Assembly (NCBI GenBank): GCA_029219165.1
Contig: JAQXSW010000007.1
Location: 186,001-250,000, forward strand
Reading direction: 5' to 3'
Length of the DNA: 64,000 bases
DNA from: Oscillospiraceae bacterium
GTDB taxonomy: Bacteria; Bacillota; Clostridia; Oscillospirales; Acutalibacteraceae
Shown here: one piece after another, positions 54,440-61,610 of the stretch
Numbering within the stretch: the stretch's first letter is position 1
Layout of the letters: the number at the start of each line of letters is the position of its first letter
Made by a program: the position numbers and the translations under genes
The notes under the pieces: generated by a model
Told to the model about the DNA's origin: nothing
The model's database searches: none
Seen by the model: the letters and a program-made list of their open reading frames with translations, nothing else

Positions 54440-56125
54440 ATGGATAACTGTAAAGAACTCTACAACTTATGGAAGAATGAATGTAAAGACAGTGTTCTTT
54501 TGGAAGAATTAAACTCAATAGAGGGTAATGACGAAGAAATTCTTGATAGATTTTATACTAAACTTAAGTTCGGTACTGCGGGTCTTCGTGGCGTTTTGGG
54601 CGCGGGCACTAATCGCATGAACATATATACTGTTAACCAAGCAACACAAGGTATTGCTGATTACCTAAATGCAGAATTTGACAAACCGTCAGTTGCAATT
54701 GCTTACGATTCTAGAATTAATTCAGATTTGTTTGCAAAAGAAACTGCATGTGTTTTTGCCGCCAATGGTATAAAAGTGTATATTTATTCGGAACTTGTTC
54801 CAACACCAATGCTTTCATTTGCAGTTAGAAAGTTTAAGTGCAGTTCGGGCGTAATTATTACGGCAAGTCATAATCCGGCAAAATACAATGGATATAAATG
54901 CTATGATCCAGAAGGATATCAAATGACTGACGAGGCAGCTGCACTTGCATATTCATATATTGAGAAAGTTGATCTATTTAATGATGTAAAAAAGATAAAT
55001 TTTGATGATGGCTTAAAAGACGGCATAATTGAATATATTTCTGAAGAAGTTTATGAAGAATTTCTTAGTCTAATTGAAAGCAAAGTAATTAATAAAAATG
55101 CTTGTAGTGATGCAAACCTTAAAGTTGTTTATACACCTCTTAATGGAGCGGGGAATAAACCGGTTAGAAAAATACTTGATAGAATTGGCGTAAAAAATGT
55201 AGTTGTGGTGCCAGAGCAGGAATTGCCGGACGGAAATTTCCCAACTTGTCCATACCCAAATCCTGAAATTAGACAAGTATTTGAATGTGCTATAAAACTC
55301 GCGGAAAAAGAAAATGCAGATCTGCTTTTGGCTACTGATCCTGATTCTGATCGTATGGGTATTGCGGTTAAAGATGGAGACGGTTTCACATTAATGAGCG
55401 GAAATGAGGTTGGGGCTTTATTTGCCGAGTATATTCTTACACAGTATGAGCAAAAAGGCCTAATGCCAAAAAATCCAATCATTCTAAAATCATTTGTTAC
55501 AACAGATTTAGTAAAAGCTATTGCAACTGCACATGAGGTAAAGGTTGCGAATCTTCTTACCGGATTCAAATATATTGGTGAGTATATTACAAATCTTGAG
55601 AAAGAAGGTCATGAGGCAGATTTTATTGTGGGTATGGAAGAGAGTTATGGATATCTCTTTGGTATTCATGCAAGAGACAAAGATGCAGTTGCAGCATCGG
55701 CTCTTCTTTGCGAAATGGCTTCATATTATAAACTTCAAGGTAAGTCACTGTTGGATGTAATGTCAGATGTTTACGAAAAATATGGATTTTATGCGAATAA
55801 AGTTGCAAGCTTTGAATTTGAAGGCGCAGCCGGAATGCAAAAGATGGCAGACATTATGAATACTCTTAGACTCAGTCATCCGGAAACAGTGGGAGGATTA
55901 AAAGTTCTAAATATTGTGGATTATAAAAATACAGATGTTACAGGTCTTCCTCCATCTAACGTAATTGCTTTTCTTCTTGAAAATGGAAATAGTGCAGTTG
56001 TTAGACCATCGGGAACAGAGCCAAAAATAAAATTATATATAACAGCTGTAGGTAATTCCAAAGATGAGTCAAATGAAATTTATGAATTGATTCTTGCGGA
56101 AACCAGTAAATGGTTGGAGGTTTAA
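54440..56125 (+). CDS. Phosphoglucomutase/phosphomannomutase (alpha-D-phosphohexomutase)
   Basis: 561 residues. Four-domain hexomutase with the phosphoserine loop TASHNPAKYNGYK, the metal loop DPDSDRMG, the sugar loop GMEESYG and the C-terminal phosphate loop RPSGTEPKIK. KFGTAGLRGVLGAGTNRMN near the N terminus places it with the PgcA type. It interconverts glucose-6-P and glucose-1-P for glycolipid and wall sugar synthesis. Start is ATG 54440 with TTGGAGG upstream. A tiny membrane protein follows after a single base. Confidence 0.95.
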   Translation: MDNCKELYNLWKNECKDSVLLEELNSIEGNDEEILDRFYTKLKFGTAGLRGVLGAGTNRMNIYTVNQATQGIADYLNAEFDKPSVAIAYDSRINSDLFAKETACVFAANGIKVYIYSELVPTPMLSFAVRKFKCSSGVIITASHNPAKYNGYKCYDPEGYQMTDEAAALAYSYIEKVDLFNDVKKINFDDGLKDGIIEYISEEVYEEFLSLIESKVINKNACSDANLKVVYTPLNGAGNKPVRKILDRIGVKNVVVVPEQELPDGNFPTCPYPNPEIRQVFECAIKLAEKENADLLLATDPDSDRMGIAVKDGDGFTLMSGNEVGALFAEYILTQYEQKGLMPKNPIILKSFVTTDLVKAIATAHEVKVANLLTGFKYIGEYITNLEKEGHEADFIVGMEESYGYLFGIHARDKDAVAASALLCEMASYYKLQGKSLLDVMSDVYEKYGFYANKVASFEFEGAAGMQKMADIMNTLRLSHPETVGGLKVLNIVDYKNTDVTGLPPSNVIAFLLENGNSAVVRPSGTEPKIKLYITAVGNSKDESNEIYELILAETSKWLEV

Positions 56126-56126
56126 T

Positions 56127-56357
56127 ATGAATACTAAAATGTTTACAAGAGTAATTGCCATTGTACTTGCTGTAATTATGCTTGGCAGTGTAGTTATGGT
56201 TGCAGTAAATAGTTTTGCAATTGGCCCGGAAATGATTCAAATTGTAAATACCGGAGACGATAACACCCGAAATATAATAATTGTTGTTGCCGCTGTTGCT
56301 TTTGTTGTACTTATTGCTCTAGTCGTTATCCCGGCATTATTAAAAAAGAGAAAATAG
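56127..56357 (+). CDS. Tiny membrane/secreted peptide with NTGD tail
   Basis: 76 residues of unknown function. An N-terminal signal-like helix (about 6-31, possible cleavage after NSFA) is followed by about 15 polar residues containing VNTGD. A second hydrophobic helix and the basic end KKRK follow. The ending repeats the plan of the secreted protein at 35.5 kb. If the signal is cleaved and a sortase cuts at NTGD, only some ten residues would be left. ATG 56127 follows GGAGG at the end of the mutase gene; co-transcribed with it. Confidence 0.7.
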   Translation: MNTKMFTRVIAIVLAVIMLGSVVMVAVNSFAIGPEMIQIVNTGDDNTRNIIIVVAAVAFVVLIALVVIPALLKKRK

Positions 56358-56459
56358 AATGTTGTATTTTTGAAAAAAACAACTTGATTGTGTAAAACAC
56401 GAAAGTATTAAACAAATTGCCATAAACAAGTCGAATATATATCATATAAATTATGTATG

Positions 56460-56488
56460 TTGACAAATTTGAACATATAGAGTAGTAT
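56460..56488 (+). promoter_or_regulatory. Sigma-A promoter for the zinc-ribbon gene
   Basis: TTGACA (56460-56465), a 17-base spacer and TAGTAT (56483-56488). Confidence 0.6.
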
Positions 56489-56535
56489 GTATTTGTGTAC
56501 TCGGTCACAAAAATAAATCAAGCGAGGTTATTAAA

Positions 56536-56814
56536 ATGTACGAAGACAAGACACTCATCTGCAAAGAGTGCGGCGAAGAGTTTATTTTTACAGCTGGTGA
56601 ACAAGAGTTTTATGCTGAGAAAGGTTTTGAGAATGAACCTCAGCGTTGCAAGGCTTGCCGTGATGCTCGTAAAAATGCTGCAAAGGCAGATAGAGAAATG
56701 TTTGAGGCAGTATGTGCTTCATGTGGTCAAACTGCAAGAGTTCCTTTCAGACCAAGAGAGGATCGCCCTGTTTATTGTAGTGAGTGCTTTGCAAAAATGA
56801 AAGAAGAAGGCTAA
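56536..56814 (+). CDS. Small double zinc-ribbon protein (CxxC-CxxC)
   Basis: 92 residues. Four CxxC pairs: CKEC (9-12), CKAC (38-41), CASC (60-63) and CSEC (80-83). The first half resembles the probable zinc-ribbon (zf-trcl) domain with TAGEQEFYAEKGFENEPQRC, and the second the CxxC-x-CxxC domain often fused to it in Clostridia. Function unknown; such proteins are abundant and may bind nucleic acid or act as zinc stores. Monocistronic with its own promoter and terminator. Codons are of the highly expressed type. Confidence 0.8.
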   Translation: MYEDKTLICKECGEEFIFTAGEQEFYAEKGFENEPQRCKACRDARKNAAKADREMFEAVCASCGQTARVPFRPREDRPVYCSECFAKMKEEG

Positions 56815-56834
56815 CAACTTAATAGTTTTTGCAT

Positions 56835-56866
56835 AAAAGGAACTACTCTTGTAGTTCCTTTTTTAT
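56835..56866 (+). terminator. Terminator of the zinc-ribbon gene
   Basis: AAAAGGAACTAC/GTAGTTCCTTTT with loop TCTT, then TT. Confidence 0.9.
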
Positions 56867-56894
56867 TGAAATTATTTCTTTAATATAATATAAT
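56866..56894 (+). promoter_or_regulatory. Sigma-A promoter for the 105-residue protein gene
   Basis: TTGAAA (56866-56871), a 17-base spacer and TATAAT (56889-56894), starting immediately after the preceding terminator. Confidence 0.7.
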
Positions 56895-56935
56895 GTATTA
56901 AATTGCCTGTGGGCTAAATTTAGGAGGCACGCAAA

Positions 56936-57253
56936 ATGCTTGGAATTGGCAAATGGAAATTCTATGTAGATGTTTTTCTTTTTAAGGGTTACATAACACT
57001 TGATGTAACTGAGAAAGATGGAGAATATAGTTTTGAGCCATCACTTGAAGGGTTTAATGATGATTTAAATTATGAAATATTAGATGTTAAAGTAAAAGGT
57101 AATACACTTATTGGTACTGCAAGAGCAACTCTTATGCCGGGAAACAAAGTTGTGGTTGCAACACTTGAATTTAAAGATGATTGTTGTTATGGAGTTGTAG
57201 ATTTACCTTATTACGGAAGATTAAACCTTGGAAAAGGTGAAAAAATAGGCTAA
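56936..57253 (+). CDS. Hypothetical small beta-rich protein
   Basis: 105 residues. I do not recognise the family. No signal peptide or membrane helix. Alternating hydrophobic and charged residues (WKFYVDVFLFKGYITLDV, GNTLIGTARATLMPGNKVVV, CYGVVDLPYYGRL) suggest a mostly beta-strand fold, perhaps a small lipocalin-like or SRPBCC-independent barrel. ATG preceded by AGGAGGC. It has its own promoter and terminator. Confidence 0.65.
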   Translation: MLGIGKWKFYVDVFLFKGYITLDVTEKDGEYSFEPSLEGFNDDLNYEILDVKVKGNTLIGTARATLMPGNKVVVATLEFKDDCCYGVVDLPYYGRLNLGKGEKIG

Positions 57254-57301
57254 GTCCACAAAAAAATGGTATAAATATTTATATTTAAAAGAATTATTGT
57301 A

Positions 57302-57336
57302 GGCTCTATTCTATTGAATGGAGCCGTTTTTTTTTG
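57302..57336 (+). terminator. Terminator overlapping the next promoter
   Basis: GGCTCTATTC/GAATGGAGCC (one G-U) with loop TATT, then GTTTTTTTTTT. The -35 box of the next gene lies in the loop and right arm. Confidence 0.88.
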
Positions 57337-57342
57337 TATAAT
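57314..57342 (+). promoter_or_regulatory. Sigma-A promoter for the diguanylate cyclase gene
   Basis: TTGAAT (57314-57319), a 17-base spacer and TATAAT (57337-57342). The spacer is the T-tract of the terminator. Confidence 0.6.
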
Positions 57343-57392
57343 TAAATAGTATATTTATTTATAGAAAGCACATATTCCATTGAGGTGAGAAA

Positions 57393-58982
57393 GTGTTAAA
57401 CATAATAAAAGAACGTCGTGAATTTAATAGACTTATAATTCACTTATATAAGAATGAAAAAAATGCAAGTTCTACTGAAAAAGAGATATTAACTCAACTT
57501 GAAACTCGTAGGCAAAAGTCAAATTTGAAACGCAGTATTTTATTGTCAGCATTTTTAATTTTTAATATTTGTTTATTATTCTTTACTCCAAGCATGCGAA
57601 GCGGTGAAATTGGTTCACCTATAATAGGTTTATTAATTTTTTTTCTTCTGTCTTTAGTTGTATATATTGAAGTTGCAGATCATTATGCAAAAATACCGGA
57701 CGAGAATTTTAGGGAAAAGAAATTACGAAATAAAGTTAGAAGTGTATATATTTCATTTTGGGCAGTATTTTTAATTGTTATCAGTTCTTCTGCGTTAATC
57801 TGTAGAAAGAATATTAATTTAAGTTTATTTTTATGGTTTTTAATGTTTTTCTTGCTTTTATCAATTCCAGTTTTTTCAAAAATTGAGCATATTATACTTG
57901 TCCCATTCGCAATAGTTGGTATAATACTGTATTTTAGTATGGCAAGTGCGCCTCTTTCAATGTTTATAATTTTTCTGCCTATATATTTTATTATTTTATT
58001 TATTACTCAAATTAACCATATGGAACGGTTGGAAACATACTATGAGTCAGCAAGAAATGCCGTTGAATTAGGAGCCAATAAGAGGAGAACGGCGAAGGTT
58101 TTTGAGGAAGTTTTTGATTTAGCATTCGAATTGGATGTAGATAAAAATAGTTGTGATATCCTTCGTGATTGTGGTGATTATTCCTTTGTTGAAAAATCGG
58201 GAATGTCAAATTTGGATTTCATTAGCAGAATTATTTACGCAACACATGAAGAAGATAGAGCTATCAGCCAAAAGAATTTTAATATTGATTATTTGAATAA
58301 TGAATTCTTGGGGGGCAGAAATCAAGTTTATTTTGAAATTCGTCTTAATTTAAAAGATGATGAGTACAGATGGGTTTCTGTACTTCTTACAAAAGAAGAA
58401 TCATTTGTTGAGGGGGGAAATGTTTTTCTCTGTCTAATTCAGGATGTTGAGGAAAGAAAGAAAAACGAAAATAAACTTAAGCTTGAAGCAGAGAAGGATC
58501 CATTAACACAGTTATATAACAAGGTCACAACTAGAAGTATGATAGAAGAATGCTTAGAAAAAAATCATACTCAACAACACGCGTTGTTAATTATGGATAT
58601 AGATAATTTTAAAACCATTAATGATACACGGGGTCATGTTGTTGGAGACAAAATTCTTTTAGCTTTTGCAACAGAGCTCAATAAAAGTTTTAGAGAGACA
58701 GATATATTGGGTAGAACCGGGGGCGATGAATTCATAGTTCTTATAAAGAATGTACAATCTATTGCCTTGGTATGTGACAAATTACAGAGACTCATCTCTT
58801 CATTTAAAAAATATGGAATAGATAATGGATTTCCTGGGCGCTTGTCAATTAGTATTGGAGTTGCAATGTATAATAAAGACGGCAAGACATATGAGGAGCT
58901 GTTTAAAAAAGCAGATGCAGCATTATATGAAGCTAAGAGAAACGGAAAAGACCAATATAAATTTAGTATTACAAGATCATAG
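57393..58982 (+). CDS. Membrane diguanylate cyclase (PAS-like + GGDEF)
   Basis: 529 residues. A cytosolic N terminus is followed by six or so membrane helices (about 45-210), a PAS-like sensor region (about 225-350) and a GGDEF domain (about 365-525). The active site is intact: GRTGGDEFIVLI, with DPLTQLYNK at the domain start. An RxxD inhibitory site (RETD) lies five residues before GGDEF. It should make c-di-GMP from GTP in response to an unknown signal. Start is GTG 57393 with GAGGTGAG. Confidence 0.92.
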   Translation: MLNIIKERREFNRLIIHLYKNEKNASSTEKEILTQLETRRQKSNLKRSILLSAFLIFNICLLFFTPSMRSGEIGSPIIGLLIFFLLSLVVYIEVADHYAKIPDENFREKKLRNKVRSVYISFWAVFLIVISSSALICRKNINLSLFLWFLMFFLLLSIPVFSKIEHIILVPFAIVGIILYFSMASAPLSMFIIFLPIYFIILFITQINHMERLETYYESARNAVELGANKRRTAKVFEEVFDLAFELDVDKNSCDILRDCGDYSFVEKSGMSNLDFISRIIYATHEEDRAISQKNFNIDYLNNEFLGGRNQVYFEIRLNLKDDEYRWVSVLLTKEESFVEGGNVFLCLIQDVEERKKNENKLKLEAEKDPLTQLYNKVTTRSMIEECLEKNHTQQHALLIMDIDNFKTINDTRGHVVGDKILLAFATELNKSFRETDILGRTGGDEFIVLIKNVQSIALVCDKLQRLISSFKKYGIDNGFPGRLSISIGVAMYNKDGKTYEELFKKADAALYEAKRNGKDQYKFSITRS

Positions 58983-58988
58983 AAATAT

Positions 58989-59027
58989 AAAAGCGACAGT
59001 TAGGTTTTCATAACTGTCGTTTTTATA
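58989..59027 (+). terminator. Terminator of the diguanylate cyclase gene
   Basis: GCGACAGTTA with TAACTGTCG pairs (58994-59019) around an eight-base loop, then TTTTTATATG. Confidence 0.85.
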
Positions 59028-59338
59028 TGCATATTAACCACAAAAAAATATTTTACCATTCAATATTAGGGCATATTACTCACATTCAGCCTAAATTTGT
59101 GAATTTAATGTTAATAAAACTGAATTTAAAAATTTTCATTAAATCATATTTTTAATATTTTGTTAATTTTATTTTCCCCTTTTAGATGTTTGCTTGGAAA
59201 ATATATTGGTCAGAGACTTGCAACAAAAAACTTTGTAAAATAAGGATTTTTTAATCTGTTTTATTTTCTGATATATATTAAATTTTTTTCTTTGTGATTT
59301 TTATAAAACAAAAAAATGAACTAAAAATGAATTCATTA

Positions 59339-59402
59339 TTAACATAATATTAACACTATGTTAATAATCTGTTCACAACTATTCGAATAATTATGATATT
59401 AT
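59339..59402 (+). promoter_or_regulatory. Repeated TTMACA hexamers and weak promoter
   Basis: TTAACA at 59339-59344 and 59350-59355 are direct repeats with an 11-base period. TTCACA follows at 59372-59377. The arms TTAACATA/TATGTTAA (59339-59364) also form a dyad. The hexamer type and spacing resemble PhoP/OmpR-family boxes. TTCACA-19-TATTAT (59397-59402) is a possible but poor promoter. Confidence 0.35.
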
Positions 59403-59408
59403 ATTGGT

Positions 59409-59455
59409 GTCTTCAGGAGAGAAGACTTTAAAGAGTATCTTGCCAAAGGCTTGAT
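59409..59455 (+). promoter_or_regulatory. Two-hairpin 5' leader
   Basis: GTCTTC/GAAGAC with a six-base loop (59409-59426) lies at the predicted 5' end. The second hairpin is ATC-TT-GCC-AAA-GGC-TT-GAT (59437-59455). A 5'-terminal hairpin often stabilises mRNA; a riboswitch is possible but no known class is recognised. Confidence 0.4.
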
Positions 59456-59496
59456 ATAAGTAATTACTTTTTAAATTAATTCGGAGGTGAATCCAA

Positions 59497-59655
59497 ATGT
59501 TCCTTACAGGTATTGCTGATGCATACTTCAAGTATGATGTTACAAAGACACTTGCTTACGGTTTCTCTTTTGACACAAAGACTCTCGGTGAGCTTATTGC
59601 TGGTGCTGTTGACACAGGTGCTCAGATCATTAGCACAATTTTGGGTCTTTTCTAA
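59497..59655 (+). CDS. Small 52-residue protein, unknown, apparently highly expressed
   Basis: 52 residues beginning MFLTGIADAYFKYDVTKTLA and ending GAVDTGAQIISTILGLF. No signal peptide and no single long membrane helix; the C-terminal half (LGELIAGAVDTGAQIISTIL) can form an amphipathic helix. ATG 59497 follows CGGAGGTGA at ideal distance. Codons (CTT, ACA, GGT, GCT, AAG, TTC) match the ribosomal genes. The gene has its own terminator after 35 bases and a long upstream region with repeats and leader hairpins. Small membrane-active or regulatory peptide are options; I do not recognise a family. Confidence 0.65.
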   Translation: MFLTGIADAYFKYDVTKTLAYGFSFDTKTLGELIAGAVDTGAQIISTILGLF

Positions 59656-59687
59656 TTGACATTTTCTAATTTTAAAATTAAAAAATG

Positions 59688-59724
59688 GGGAACGCAGAGC
59701 TTTAGCTTTGCGTTCTTTTTTTAT
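59688..59724 (+). terminator. Terminator of the small-protein gene
   Basis: GAACGCAGAGC/GCTTTGCGTTC (one wobble) with loop TTTA, then TTTTTTTATT. Confidence 0.9.
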
Positions 59725-59749
59725 TATTATAAAATATTTATTGATTTTA

Positions 59750-59778
59750 TTGTACATATAGTTTAAAAATGATATTAT
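59750..59778 (+). promoter_or_regulatory. Sigma-A promoter of the surface operon
   Basis: TTGTAC (59750-59755), a 17-base spacer and TATTAT (59773-59778). Confidence 0.55.
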
Positions 59779-59808
59779 TTATATGTACATACTGAATGGA
59801 GGTCAATT

Positions 59809-60780
59809 ATGAGAATTAGACAAATACTTGCAATTATTATTTCTATTGCCCTTGTTACAAGTTTTTCTGCTTGTAGTAAAGGAGAGGATGGAAACAATAC
59901 AAACTCAAATACAGTAACGGGTGGATCGGTTGAAGATGTTTTTGATTTGACTCAATCTTCAAATGATGGCGAAGAAGTTACAATTGATTTATCTATGATA
60001 GATGAAGATAGTGGTCTTGTTACAACTAAAAAAGGCACTTCTACAACTAAAAAAAGTACAACATCAAAACCGAATATAAAGAATGAGACAACTCTTGCCT
60101 CGTCGTCAGTTACCGGTGCAAATTTGGAAGAAGGTTATAAGTTAACTTGGAAAGCTGTTGCCGGTGCAAAGGCCTATAACATATATAGAGCTGATAACGC
60201 AAATTCTGAATACAAATTTATTGGAACAACCTCACAGACATCATATGTAGATAAGACCGGTAGTAGCAAATTTTCATACAAAATAACTGTTGCTCCGAAT
60301 GAAACTACCACAAAAGTCGCAAATAATAGTGCCGGATTTAAAGGTTCATCACTTCAGTTTGCAAATGAAGAAAAAGGAACGACATTTATTTCAAGTAATT
60401 TGAACAACGCCTATATTGCGTTTGTCAGAAATGAATATGCAAAGAAAGGTGTTACTTGCCCTCCGGGTAGACTTGCATACGTTCAAATTAGCGGACAGGA
60501 TTATTTGTATGTTTTCCAATTTGACAATACAAAAACATGGAATGGATCAACTCTTGAACAGGTTCAAATATTTGTAGATAAGAATGACACATCTAAATAC
60601 TTTAGTTTCTTTACAAAGGATACCGGTTCAAGTGAGTATTTAAAAGCTAAAGAAACAGCTGTTTCAAAGTGGAATTCAACACAAGGCTCAGATGGAACAG
60701 TATATTCTGATATGCAGGCGCTTTTGGTTACTCTTGCAGGAGACCCACACTTCCAAACAGTAATTGATGCTTCTTATTAA
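59809..60780 (+). CDS. Lipoprotein with Fn3-like domain
   Basis: 323 residues. The lipoprotein signal ends in FSAC (Cys22). A Thr/Lys/Ser-rich linker (about 60-95) includes two copies of TTKKxTSTTK-like sequence. An Fn3-like segment follows (about 100-170; YKLTWKAVAGAKAYNIYRA, then TSYVDKTG). The C-terminal domain of about 150 residues (AYIAFVRNEYAKKGVTCPPG, QDYLYVFQFD) is not recognised. It is exposed on the outer face of the membrane. First gene of a three-gene operon with 13- and 22-base gaps. ATG follows TGGAGGT. Confidence 0.8.
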   Translation: MRIRQILAIIISIALVTSFSACSKGEDGNNTNSNTVTGGSVEDVFDLTQSSNDGEEVTIDLSMIDEDSGLVTTKKGTSTTKKSTTSKPNIKNETTLASSSVTGANLEEGYKLTWKAVAGAKAYNIYRADNANSEYKFIGTTSQTSYVDKTGSSKFSYKITVAPNETTTKVANNSAGFKGSSLQFANEEKGTTFISSNLNNAYIAFVRNEYAKKGVTCPPGRLAYVQISGQDYLYVFQFDNTKTWNGSTLEQVQIFVDKNDTSKYFSFFTKDTGSSEYLKAKETAVSKWNSTQGSDGTVYSDMQALLVTLAGDPHFQTVIDASY

Positions 60781-60793
60781 GGGAGTTAATAAT

Positions 60794-61588
60794 ATGAAAA
60801 AATTTTCAGTAATTTTTGCTTTGCTTTTTTCGGTGGTTTTAATTTTTTCTTCGTGTAGTAAGGATGAACCTACAATAGATGGACAGCAGAACATTTCTAA
60901 TGGGGATGCTTCTAATTTAAGTGCTGAAGGCGGAGATGAGTGGTGGCAACAATATACCACACAGCCCGGTGCTGCTGTGAATACAGATAATTCCACCACA
61001 AAAAAGAATGTCACAAATTCAAATAAACCTAGTAATAATTCACAGACTAAACCAAATAGCACATCAAATAATTCAACCACAAAAACTCAGACAGCTCCTG
61101 CTGAAAAATATACAAAAGTTGATAGTAATACAATGAAGTTCAACGTAAAGAGTGACAGTGAAAATGGTGTAGTAACTTTGACAAAGTCAGCTTCAAATAA
61201 GTTTATTAAGACTGCACTTGACTCAGTTAATTCAACATTTTCTACAAATTTTACAGCAAATAACACAATGTGTTATTCAAGCACCTTGAAAAATATGCAG
61301 AATATTACATTGGTGTATATTTTTTCCGGTAGCCAAAAAAATACTTCCACGTTAAATTTTGTTGTACAATTTAAAGGCGATTCAATTCAGAGTTTTGGAA
61401 AAATAACTATTGATGGAGTAGATGTACCACTTGAATATTGGCCTTGTGCATCTTCAGGGGACTCGGTATATACCGAATATTTAAATTCATTCAAACAAGT
61501 TTCCGGTGAATATTATTCTGCCGGAACGCAAACATATAAAGATTTGTTAAAAGATGAATGTGTAAGTACATTTTTGACATGGAAATAA
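60794..61588 (+). CDS. Lipoprotein of unknown function
   Basis: 264 residues. The signal MKKFSVIFALLFSVVLIFSS ends in the lipobox FSSC (Cys21). A low-complexity Asn/Thr/Ser/Lys linker (about 60-115) leads to a C-terminal domain of about 150 residues (MKFNVKSDSENGVVTLT, ITLVYIFSGSQKNTST). The domain differs from that of the upstream lipoprotein but the plan (anchor, flexible linker, globular end) is the same. Start is ATG 60794 after GGGAG; the frame upstream to 60764 overlaps the previous gene. Second gene of the operon. Confidence 0.75.
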   Translation: MKKFSVIFALLFSVVLIFSSCSKDEPTIDGQQNISNGDASNLSAEGGDEWWQQYTTQPGAAVNTDNSTTKKNVTNSNKPSNNSQTKPNSTSNNSTTKTQTAPAEKYTKVDSNTMKFNVKSDSENGVVTLTKSASNKFIKTALDSVNSTFSTNFTANNTMCYSSTLKNMQNITLVYIFSGSQKNTSTLNFVVQFKGDSIQSFGKITIDGVDVPLEYWPCASSGDSVYTEYLNSFKQVSGEYYSAGTQTYKDLLKDECVSTFLTWK

Positions 61589-61610
61589 AATGACAAGGAG
61601 ATTATAAATT

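Larger units (their letters stand above)
58983..59496 (+). other. Long AT-rich upstream region of the 52-residue protein gene
   Basis: After the cyclase terminator (58989-59027), about 310 bases of very AT-rich DNA follow. Next come TTAACA/TTCACA hexamers at 59339-59377, a -10-like TATTAT (59397-59402) and a leader with two hairpins (59409-59455). No reading frame is present before 59497. Confidence 0.6.

Noticed and set aside
59409-59455. c-di-GMP (GEMM) riboswitch before the 52-residue gene
   Set aside because: The two hairpins lack the GEMM conserved loops and the GNRA-type tetraloop/receptor. Proximity of cyclases is not enough.
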